5,023 nucleotides of DNA from Methanobacteriota archaeon (GTDB lineage Archaea; Halobacteriota; Methanosarcinia; Methanosarcinales; Methanoperedenaceae): contig JAHIHJ010000271.1 in NCBI GenBank assembly GCA_018899795.1, forward strand, positions 1-5,023, read 5' to 3'. The notes below the pieces were generated by a model. It did no database searches, was not told the DNA's origin, and worked only from the letters and a program-made list of their open reading frames with translations. Below, in pieces: positions 1 through 5,023 of the stretch. A program made the position numbers and the translations under genes. The stretch's first letter is position 1; each line of letters starts with the position of its first letter.

Positions 1-2169
1 AGTGAGATTCGATGGGGTGTACGATCCCCCTCCCTGTGTTCCATTTGTACGGGTTTTAATCGGGTTGGTCGGGCGGTCGCTCTGGTTCGAGCCCCCAACC
101 GGCTCCTCAGACAGGACAGCGTATGATCCATCGGTCGCATTCGTTGCATATTCGGGACTTGCTGTCAGCCCTGTTGTGTCAGTGAAACCATACACATAGG
201 TAAATAGAGATGTGGTGGTTGCGTTACCGTAAACCCATGTTAGATTCTTCCTGCCGGTCGTGTCCACGGTACGAGTGGCTATGCTATGCCATGTACCCGG
301 CAGGAAATAATAGGCATTGAAAGCCTCTAATCCTTTGCCGGGGGTTGCCTTCAGACTACCGTCTATGTATATTTCCACATGATCAAAGTCCAGATCTAAC
401 GGGTCATTCCATGTCAAGTTGATGAACAAACCTGTGGGAATGGCAGTAAGGTTTGATATGCTGGCAGGTGGCACGCCGTCGTCTATTGCCGTCCCTGTAA
501 CGAACATATACTCCGTGCTGTTTACGCTCTCCTTGCCTTGTCTGCTGCCGTTCACAATGAAGTAATAAGCTGTATCAGCTGTAAGTCCTGTGAGAGAGGA
601 TGAATGAGATGATACGGTATCGCATGGAGATGTATCAGGATAAACCCCGGGTGAAGTGCCGTACATCACGCAGCCCGTGGTGTTTATCGTGGTGGGGATA
701 ATTCTTGAATTAAAAACATAGCCGCTTTTTGCCGTTACTGTGATGTTATTAATTGTATCCCAGGTTATATTCGCCGTATAGGCGGTGGTGTCCTTTACCT
801 TGATATTAGTGATCTTTGTCCCATTGGCATCGGAAACATTCAAAGTGGTATTGGCAGTCCCGCTGGTAGACGTTGTATCAGATAGCGGACTAACGACCCC
901 ATCGCTTGTTTCGAAAGTAACAGTCTTGCCTGGAGGAAGAGGGGGAGTTCCCAGACCATCAGTAAGGGTGGCAGTCACATTAAAAGTAACACTAAATGAA
1001 TTTTTCGGTAAATAATCCAGATTCATGACACCCCCCTGCGAAGACGCAGAATAGGCAAAGGTGGTATTATACTCCGGTATTGTTGCATTAACATAATAGA
1101 AACCCGCCCCATTCGTCTTTAGCTGAACGCTCGCCCTTCCATCAGACCCGGAAACCGCAGAAGTCTGAAGCAGTTCGCCATACGGGTATGAATTGCCCGG
1201 CACTTTAGTCGGGTTCCTGCTGAAGCTTACCAGTACGTTCGGGACAGGATTATTATACTCGTCCTGAACCTCTACGATAAGATCGGTAACTCCGTCAACC
1301 GGGATTACCGAAGTCTGTGAGGAAACCCTGACAAGCCTGCTTGGCGGTGAATGAGCAGGAGACGCCTTGGACGCTGCGGAGATATATGCCTCTCCCATCT
1401 TTATCACGAGATTCGAGCTTACATTGGCAATTACGAGCCCGTTGGGATCTTTCTTTCTTACAGTAGCTTTCTGATCCATAAGGGTTTTCGCCCACCATTC
1501 AACATAATCCGGGTTAGTGCGCAATATGATCCAGACATTCCTGCCGATAACTGAATTCTTCTGCTGGGATGTCGGATATATATTTACTGTCTTTTTCTCG
1601 ACCCCGCTCAGACTTCCATAATCCAGAGCCTTAACGCTTGGGAGGTAAATAGTGCCGTTAGCCAGTACTGTCTGCGAACTTGTGGTAAAGTTGGAGCCGC
1701 TTCGTCTTATCAGACCGTTCTCGTAAATGAACGAGTTGTAATTCTGGGCGCCCTGAAGCGCATATATCATCATGCCTGTGCTGACGTTCTTGATGCTGGT
1801 ATCATCCGTCATTCCCTCAGGGAAGACTTCGTTATACCTGACCTCAACCCATGCGTCTTTCTTGACCTCAAGGGATGCATAAGCCTCATCTTTCGGATTA
1901 TAGACCATCATCTTCGGGGAATACTTGAAACCCATGATAAGAGGTGAAGAGAGAGTCGTTCCGCCCAGGATACCGCTATCGATGTTTGATTTGAGCACCT
2001 TGAAATCGTCCTGCATTAACATGAGGTGGTTTAGTTCCTCCTGTGTATTCCAGACAGGAACGAAGGTCAACTGCACAGTTGACAGTATGGTTACACCAAT
2101 AGCTAGCATTAGAATAAACCCGAGTACCGGTGAAATACCTTCATTGTTCTGTAATATCCCGTTTCTCAT
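1..2169 (-). CDS. Large surface protein with type IV pilin N-terminus and Ig/FN3-like domains (3' end outside window)
   Basis: An uninterrupted frame of 723 codons runs from ATG at 2169 to the left edge, so the C-terminus is missing. Residues 1-10 are a short leader. From G11 the ISPVLGF motif and a hydrophobic helix to about residue 38 match the archaeal type IV pilin N-terminal domain. Residues 40-270 are beta-rich and unassigned. Residues 280-372 and 390-455 resemble Big_1 (invasin-type Ig) domains. Residues 453-560 resemble an FN3 domain (YGTSPG and LTGLTADTAYYF motifs) with a roughly 30-residue insertion and two cysteines (C500, C516). Residues 565-652 form a second FN3-like domain (DFDHVEIYIDG, RTVDTTG). 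A further domain starts near 655. There are 23 N-glycosylation sequons, 19 of them after residue 360. Inference: an extracellular adhesin or pilus-associated protein. An in-frame ATG at 2178 would add three residues and fits the upstream TATA-like tract as a leaderless start. The leader has E10 instead of the usual K/R before G11, so peptidase processing is likely but not certain. Confidence -1.
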   Translation of the reverse strand, partial: MRNGILQNNEGISPVLGFILMLAIGVTILSTVQLTFVPVWNTQEELNHLMLMQDDFKVLKSNIDSGILGGTTLSSPLIMGFKYSPKMMVYNPKDEAYASLEVKKDAWVEVRYNEVFPEGMTDDTSIKNVSTGMMIYALQGAQNYNSFIYENGLIRRSGSNFTTSSQTVLANGTIYLPSVKALDYGSLSGVEKKTVNIYPTSQQKNSVIGRNVWIILRTNPDYVEWWAKTLMDQKATVRKKDPNGLVIANVSSNLVIKMGEAYISAASKASPAHSPPSRLVRVSSQTSVIPVDGVTDLIVEVQDEYNNPVPNVLVSFSRNPTKVPGNSYPYGELLQTSAVSGSDGRASVQLKTNGAGFYYVNATIPEYNTTFAYSASSQGGVMNLDYLPKNSFSVTFNVTATLTDGLGTPPLPPGKTVTFETSDGVVSPLSDTTSTSGTANTTLNVSDANGTKITNIKVKDTTAYTANITWDTINNITVTAKSGYVFNSRIIPTTINTTGCVMYGTSPGVYPDTSPCDTVSSHSSSLTGLTADTAYYFIVNGSRQGKESVNSTEYMFVTGTAIDDGVPPASISNLTAIPTGLFINLTWNDPLDLDFDHVEIYIDGSLKATPGKGLEAFNAYYFLPGTWHSIATRTVDTTGRKNLTWVYGNATTTSLFTYVYGFTDTTGLTASPEYATNATDGSYAVLSEEPVGGSNQSDRPTNPIKTRTNGTQGGGSYTPSNLT

Positions 2170-2178
2170 AAGTAACAT

Positions 2179-2210
2179 TATATAAACTATAGTGAAGTTT
2201 TTTTTAAGAT
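2179..2210 (-). promoter_or_regulatory. Probable promoter of the large surface-protein gene
   Basis: Read on the minus strand, an A-rich TATA-like tract TTAAAAAAAA occupies 2207-2198. Its centre is about 25 bases from the ATG at 2178, the usual archaeal TATA-to-start distance, so the transcript could be leaderless or have a 9-base leader before ATG 2169. A better-looking TTTATATAA lies at 2187-2179 but would place the start inside the gene. No Shine-Dalgarno sequence is visible. Confidence 0.4.
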
Positions 2211-2323
2211 TATTATTATCATAATGAATAGCACCCATTATTAATAAATTTTCGCTATCGATTATTTTATAATTCAAAACTGATTTTAGAAATAAAACCA
2301 TATTTTGCTCACTTAACCAATAA

Positions 2324-2351
2324 CTATATATATTGATGTTATATATAATAA
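2324..2351 (+). promoter_or_regulatory. Promoter of the type IV pilin gene with two tandem TATA boxes
   Basis: Two TATA-like boxes sit about 16 bases apart: CTATATATATT at 2324-2334 and TTATATATAATAA at 2339-2351. Adding about 25 bases predicts transcription starts near 2353 and 2370, both upstream of the Shine-Dalgarno sequence at 2376-2382. The position is well supported by this geometry; which box is used cannot be told from sequence. Confidence 0.55.
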
Positions 2352-2375
2352 TTAGTACCTAAAAAGGAGACTTAC

Positions 2376-2382
2376 AAGAGGA
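2376..2382 (+). promoter_or_regulatory. Ribosome binding site of the type IV pilin gene
   Basis: AAGAGGA, with GAGG complementary to the 3' end of archaeal 16S rRNA, ends 5 bases before ATG 2388 and supports that start. A second and stronger-looking AAGGAG lies at 2364-2369, but 18 bases from the ATG it is too far to act normally and has no other start codon at suitable spacing. Confidence 0.6.
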
Positions 2383-2387
2383 TTATT

Positions 2388-2825
2388 ATGAGACGAAAAA
2401 ATCTAAAATTGGGTACGGATAGAAAAATTCATAAAGACGATCGGGGCGTATCTCCGGTTATTGCTGTCATCCTGATGGTTGCTATTACAGTCGTTATGGC
2501 AGCCATCGTATCGTCATGGAGCGCAGGAGTCAAGGCGCCAACAGCACCAACGACCGTTGGGCTGGACATCAATCGTCAAAACACAAACATTACAACTGTA
2601 GTTACAGCTATTGACCCGGCAAGCGGTGAACCGCTGCATACAATAACATTGACATATAAAGAATGGAATGGAACTGGATATAATACGACCAGTTTCAATC
2701 AATCAACTATTGGCGTTGGTTATTCACATACAGTAGATACGAACATTACAGAACCCAGTCAGTTTATTGTAAAAGTCAAATTCAAAGATCTGTCCAGTAA
2801 AGTCTTATACGCAAGAGACACATGA
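2388..2825 (+). CDS. Archaeal type IV pilin
   Basis: A 145-residue protein with the layout of an archaeal type IV pilin (Arch_pilin N-terminal domain). Residues 1-20 are a lysine/arginine-rich leader ending in DDRG. The class III signal site is R19-G20 before VSPVIAVILM, so prepilin peptidase should cut after G20. The hydrophobic helix of about residues 23-47 would form the filament core and hold the subunit in the membrane before assembly. Residues 55-145 form a small beta-rich head with five N-glycosylation sequons (N67, N94, N99, N104, N119) and no cysteine. The start at 2388 is backed by a Shine-Dalgarno sequence and an upstream promoter. It is divergent from the large pilin-like gene and followed by a hairpin terminator. 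The pilus function (adhesion, surface attachment) is inferred; no assembly genes are in view. An archaellin is less likely, given the short length and the SPVIA motif. Confidence 0.9.
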   Translation: MRRKNLKLGTDRKIHKDDRGVSPVIAVILMVAITVVMAAIVSSWSAGVKAPTAPTTVGLDINRQNTNITTVVTAIDPASGEPLHTITLTYKEWNGTGYNTTSFNQSTIGVGYSHTVDTNITEPSQFIVKVKFKDLSSKVLYARDT

Positions 2826-2833
2826 TCTAAAAA

Positions 2834-2880
2834 TTCCTTTTTGCTTTCCCTGCAAAAAGGAAATATTTTATTTATTTTAA
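2834..2880 (+). terminator. Hairpin and T-rich terminator after the pilin gene
   Basis: A perfect 11-base-pair stem, TTCCTTTTTGC (2834-2844) pairing with GCAAAAAGGAA (2852-2862), encloses a 7-base loop and is followed by a T-rich tract to 2878. It begins 8 bases after the pilin stop codon. Archaeal termination mainly depends on the T-rich stretch, which is also present here. It would separate, or partly uncouple, expression of the pilin from the next gene. Confidence 0.7.
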
Positions 2881-2887
2881 TGCGGGT

Positions 2888-3349
2888 GTGAACAGAGTTA
2901 TTAAAAAACCAACAGCTAAAGATGCAAGTTCCAGGATAAGAAAGCGTAGTTTTGAACTGGCTTTTGGGGGGAAGAGCGAGAAGAATATCATTTACGCATG
3001 GATTTTGCTCTTGATCCTGAGTATTGTCCTCACATTCATTATACAGAGTTGGGCAACAGATATCCAGCCCGCAAGGGTGGAAATGAACGTACAGGTCTCT
3101 GTCACAAGGCATGACAGGGAAAGTCTTGAGGTCATGATAATGTCAATTGAAAATGATACGGACATTGAATACCTTACTTATTATACTTCACGCGGTACCG
3201 GGTACATCAACAAATCATCAAATCCACTTGCTTATGTGCGGGATGCAGGGGAACCGGGTATAATACCGGTTTCTGGTTATGACGAGCAGGTGGAGATATT
3301 TGCCATTCTCCATGATAAAAGAATTAAGATTTTCAGCAAAAACGTATAA
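2888..3349 (+). CDS. Pilin-like single-pass membrane protein without a clear prepilin peptidase site
   Basis: A 153-residue protein starting at GTG 2888; no ATG lies earlier in frame after the stop at 2828, and the next ATG (residue 66) would lose the membrane helix. Residues 1-33 are rich in lysine and arginine. Residues 34-53 form one transmembrane helix, which predicts the N-terminus inside and the beta-rich residues 62-153 outside. Two sequons (N89, N108) fit an external domain. The order of parts parallels the upstream pilin: basic leader, helix, SW motif at the helix end (W55 here, W44 there), proline, beta-rich head with a TGY motif, and a final strand near the C-terminus. It lacks the K/R-G-[V/I]-S-P cleavage motif. 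Family not recognised with certainty; a minor pilin-like or pilus-accessory role is inferred. There is no Shine-Dalgarno sequence; an AT-rich tract at 2862-2872 could give a leaderless transcript. Confidence 0.75.
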   Translation: MNRVIKKPTAKDASSRIRKRSFELAFGGKSEKNIIYAWILLLILSIVLTFIIQSWATDIQPARVEMNVQVSVTRHDRESLEVMIMSIENDTDIEYLTYYTSRGTGYINKSSNPLAYVRDAGEPGIIPVSGYDEQVEIFAILHDKRIKIFSKNV

Positions 3350-3372
3350 AACCCATATAGATTACGTCAACA

Positions 3373-3418
3373 ACTAACTCGTACGAACTCTATACGAACT
3401 CACGATACCGGAGTTCGT
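3373..3418. repeat. Phased array of ACGAACTC repeats, probable operator
   Basis: ACTAACTC (3373-3380, one mismatch), ACGAACTC (3383-3390) and ACGAACTC (3394-3401) are direct copies 10 and 11 bases apart, about one helical turn each. GAGTTCGT (3411-3418) is an exact inverted copy that could pair with the third copy around a 9-base loop. The last copy ends 10 bases before the TATA box at 3429-3438, where an activator or repressor would bind. The third and inverted copies could instead act as a hairpin at the end of the upstream transcript, but no long T-run follows. Confidence 0.55.
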
Positions 3419-3428
3419 TTCAGAACAG

Positions 3429-3438
3429 TTTTTAAATA
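3429..3438 (+). promoter_or_regulatory. TATA box of the methyltransferase-like gene
   Basis: TTTTTAAATA fits the archaeal TATA consensus closely. A transcription start about 25-27 bases on falls near 3459-3461, only a few bases before ATG 3465. With no Shine-Dalgarno sequence close to the ATG, the message is probably leaderless or nearly so. Confidence 0.6.
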
Positions 3439-3464
3439 CTACCAACAGGTTTAATAGTACGTTT

Positions 3465-4001
3465 ATGATAAAACCCGACTCCATCCTTGAGATAAGCTGC
3501 GGAGATCACTCGAAGCTTTATGAGACAAAAGGCGGGGAGTGGTCGCTGTTCGTGGGTATAGACATCAACATGAGCCTGTGCAGGAAGGCTAAGAAGCAGG
3601 GAATGGAAGTCGTATGCTGCGACGCTTTCAACCTCCCCTTCAAACAGGGATCATTCCAGGACGTATACATCCAGTGCTTCACTGCGCTGCTTGAAAAAGA
3701 CGCTTTCAGCGAGGCGTTCCAGAAGAGCGATCATGACGAGTTCTGCGAGTTCATGGGTAACGAGATAGATTATGCCTGGCAGATAGTTGAGCCGTTCTAC
3801 GAACTGCTGATGGATTGCAGGCAGGTGAGCGAACACATAATATGCCTGCCGTCATGTAATCTTGAGATGAACAAATATCTTGTGAACGCTGTCAAGAATT
3901 TGCCCAGCGTCACGATCGATGTTGATGAACCGAAAAACTGGGGCGGAAAGGAAAAAAAATGTGTTATGTACCTGGACATTGACTGCACCATACACGTCTG
4001 A
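3465..4001 (+). CDS. Small class I SAM-dependent methyltransferase-like protein
   Basis: A 178-residue protein with the start of a Rossmann-type methyltransferase fold: motif I region ILEISCGDHSKL (residues 7-18), an acidic ribose-binding motif VGIDIN (30-35) and motif III region CDAFNLPFKQGSFQDVY (52-68). These fit SAM-dependent methyltransferases that act on small molecules or proteins. Motif I is atypical: the usual GxGxG glycines are S11, G13 and H15, so SAM binding may be weak or altered. There are 11 cysteines (about 6 percent), which is high. At 178 residues it is shorter than most members, and the region after about residue 75 does not match a standard substrate domain that I recognise. 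It has its own TATA box with a repeat array upstream, so it is probably not in the pilin transcript. The stop at 3999-4001 directly precedes the predicted insertion element; the C-terminus looks natural, but a slight truncation cannot be excluded. Substrate unknown. Confidence 0.7.
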   Translation: MIKPDSILEISCGDHSKLYETKGGEWSLFVGIDINMSLCRKAKKQGMEVVCCDAFNLPFKQGSFQDVYIQCFTALLEKDAFSEAFQKSDHDEFCEFMGNEIDYAWQIVEPFYELLMDCRQVSEHIICLPSCNLEMNKYLVNAVKNLPSVTIDVDEPKNWGGKEKKCVMYLDIDCTIHV

Positions 4002-4014
4002 TTACATCGTGGGG

Positions 4015-4070
4015 TCAGGGGGTAGATAACGCTGCGCCCTTCGAGGGCGCAGATGAATCGTACCCCTTGA
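4015..4070 (+). repeat. Nested hairpin, probable left end of the IS element
   Basis: The inner stem CTGCGCCCT (4032-4040) pairs perfectly with AGGGCGCAG (4044-4052) around a 3-base TCG loop. The outer stem TCAGGGGGTA (4015-4024) pairs with TACCCCTTGA (4061-4070) with a single G-T wobble. Seven and eight unpaired bases separate the two stems. Subterminal hairpins of this kind are what TnpA recognises in IS200/IS605 ends. It lacks a following T-run, so a terminator role for the upstream gene is less likely. Confidence 0.65.
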
Positions 4071-4131
4071 AATAATACTTTCACAACACTAACATCAGGA
4101 ATATCTATTATGAAAAGAATGGCGTGGCTGA

Positions 4132-5023
4132 ATGAGAAAAACATTTCAATTCAGAATATATCCGGGCAGGAAACAGGAAGTTGTTTTGAATAGAACTCTC
4201 TCAACATGCAGGCATCTCTATAACGATTCTCTTGCAGAACGAAAACGACAGGCAGAGCTTAACAAATTAAGAAAACAATTTGATATATTTCCGTGGGGAA
4301 AACCTGAATGGATAAATAAATATGATCAGATGCTTGATTTGACTGCTTCCAAAACCCCATATCAAAAAGAAGTATTCTCTCAGGTACTTCAAGATGCGAT
4401 TAAAAGAGTTGATAAAAGTTTCAAGAATTTCTTTAATGGCTTCGGCTACCCCCGGTTTCAGGGAAGAGATAGATACAACAGTTTCACTTATCCGCAATCG
4501 GGTTTTGAACTTAAAGATGGAAAACTCATTCTCTCCAAAATAGGAACAATCAAGATCATCCTGCATCGAGAGATCGAAGGTATAATCAAAACCTGTACCA
4601 TCAAACGAGATATTGATCACTGGTATGTTTCCTTTTCATGTGAAATCGATAATCCCGTCCTAGTTGAGATCAAGACCAAAACTGGAATCGATGTCGGCTT
4701 AATCGATTTGATAACCCTGAGCAATGGGGAACAGATAGAACCTCCAAAGTTCCTGAGAAAATCAGAAGATAACTTGATACATAAACAGAAGCGGTTAAGC
4801 CGGAAAAAGAAGGGATCAGAAAAAAGAAGTAAGCAACGAATCATAGTGGCAAAGGTACATCGAAGAATCAGGAATCAGAGAAAAGATTTTGCTCATAAGA
4901 CAAGCAGGATGCTTGTCGATAACTATGACCTGATAAAATTCGAAGATTTGCAGATAAAAAATATGGTTCAGAATCATCATCTTGCCAAATCCATATCCGA
5001 TGCAGGATGGTATCAGTTAATGA
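4132..5023 (+). CDS. tnpB: TnpB RNA-guided nuclease of an IS200/IS605-family element (3' end outside window)
   Basis: The open frame of 297 codons runs off the right edge; full-length TnpB is usually about 350-420 residues. ATG 4132 is chosen because an in-frame TGA directly precedes it and the N-terminus (FRIYPGRKQE, then CRHLYNDSLAERK) aligns with the TnpB start. Residues 105-121 carry the GYPRFQGRDRYNSFTYP motif. The RuvC domain shows catalytic D187 in GIDVGL and catalytic E271 in FEDLQIKNM, with the basic helical stretch (about 218-256) and RKDFAHK between them. The third catalytic aspartate and the zinc-binding cysteines would lie beyond the window. TnpB cuts DNA using a guide RNA from the element's right end and favours retention of the element at its donor site. 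No good Shine-Dalgarno sequence is seen; GAAATAATAC at 4069-4078 is a weak TATA candidate. Both visible catalytic residues are intact, so the gene appears functional as far as seen. Confidence 0.92.
   Translation, partial: MRKTFQFRIYPGRKQEVVLNRTLSTCRHLYNDSLAERKRQAELNKLRKQFDIFPWGKPEWINKYDQMLDLTASKTPYQKEVFSQVLQDAIKRVDKSFKNFFNGFGYPRFQGRDRYNSFTYPQSGFELKDGKLILSKIGTIKIILHREIEGIIKTCTIKRDIDHWYVSFSCEIDNPVLVEIKTKTGIDVGLIDLITLSNGEQIEPPKFLRKSEDNLIHKQKRLSRKKKGSEKRSKQRIIVAKVHRRIRNQRKDFAHKTSRMLVDNYDLIKFEDLQIKNMVQNHHLAKSISDAGWYQLM

Larger units (their letters stand above)
4006..5023 (+). mobile_element. IS200/IS605-superfamily element, tnpB-only on the visible side (right end outside window)
   Basis: A structured left end (4015-4070) followed by tnpB is the layout of IS605-family or IS1341-type elements. 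No tnpA (HUH transposase) lies between the left end and tnpB, although one could lie beyond the right edge. The exact left boundary is not determined. TTAC at 4002-4005, immediately after the upstream stop codon, would fit an IS608-like target left intact next to the element, so the boundary is placed at 4006 as a guess. These elements have no terminal inverted repeats and make no target duplication. Confidence 0.65.

Noticed and set aside
1295..1498. Minus-strand 67-codon frame inside the large gene
   Set aside because: It is in a different frame of the same strand as the multidomain protein and has no recognisable features.
2..1554. Plus-strand open frames at 2-199, 785-1015 and 1351-1554
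   Set aside because: They lie opposite the long minus-strand gene, which has clear domain motifs; their translations show no recognisable family and no ribosome binding sites were found.
1925..2185. Plus-strand 86-codon frame
   Set aside because: It is antisense to the pilin-type N-terminus of the large gene; the hydrophobic end only mirrors the helix-coding sequence.
2514..3112. Minus-strand frames opposite the pilin and the pilin-like gene
   Set aside because: They are antisense to well-supported coding sequences; their cysteine-rich translations are typical of shadow frames.
3252..3271. Imperfect palindrome AACCGG...CCGGTT
   Set aside because: It lies inside the pilin-like coding sequence, has a one-base bulge, and is explained by coding content; no regulatory role is supported.
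3651..4144. Minus-strand frames opposite the methyltransferase-like gene and the IS left end
   Set aside because: One runs through the nested hairpin and neither shows a family motif; the plus-strand frame has methyltransferase motifs and a promoter.
4110..4193. Short 27-codon plus-strand frame overlapping the start of tnpB
   Set aside because: It is the tnpB start read in another frame; no evidence that it is translated, although weak coupling to tnpB cannot be excluded.
4267..4844. Two minus-strand frames opposite tnpB
   Set aside because: tnpB on the plus strand is unambiguous, so these are shadows.
2826..5023. CRISPR array, tRNA or rRNA genes
   Set aside because: No regularly spaced long repeats and no tRNA cloverleaf or rRNA-like stretch were recognised on either strand; the only short-repeat cluster (3373-3418) has no spacers.

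Overview
The window looks archaeal. Three proteins carry, or resemble, the N-terminal helix of archaeal type IV pilins. TATA-like boxes sit about 25-30 bases upstream of several starts, and at least one start looks leaderless. The fibronectin-like modules in the left-hand protein resemble, from memory, surface proteins of Methanosarcinales-type methanogens and methanotrophic archaea. That lineage is an inference from style, not from a marker gene.

Layout. Bases 1-2169 (minus strand) hold one long open gene that runs off the left edge. It encodes a large surface protein with a pilin-type N-terminus followed by a beta-rich region, two Big_1-like domains, two fibronectin type III-like domains and the start of another domain. 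A short AT-rich divergent promoter region (about 2170-2387) separates it from two plus-strand genes. The first is a small type IV pilin (2388-2825), followed by a strong hairpin terminator. The second is a single-membrane-helix protein (2888-3349) that resembles the pilin but lacks a recognisable prepilin peptidase site. Together these form a cell-surface pilus or adhesion locus; no assembly ATPase, platform protein or peptidase gene is visible.

Bases 3350-3464 carry a phased array of short repeats (three direct copies 10-11 bases apart plus one inverted copy) just upstream of a TATA box. This promoter drives a small cysteine-rich protein resembling class I SAM-dependent methyltransferases (3465-4001), whose SAM-binding motif I is atypical.

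From about 4006 to the right edge lies the left part of an IS200/IS605-superfamily insertion: a nested hairpin left end (4015-4070) followed by tnpB (4132 to beyond 5023). No tnpA is present on the visible side. The right end, where the guide (omega) RNA would normally be encoded, lies outside the window.

The clearest candidates for something undescribed are the phased repeat array before the methyltransferase-like gene, the peptidase-site-less pilin relative, and the multidomain pilin-anchored surface protein.
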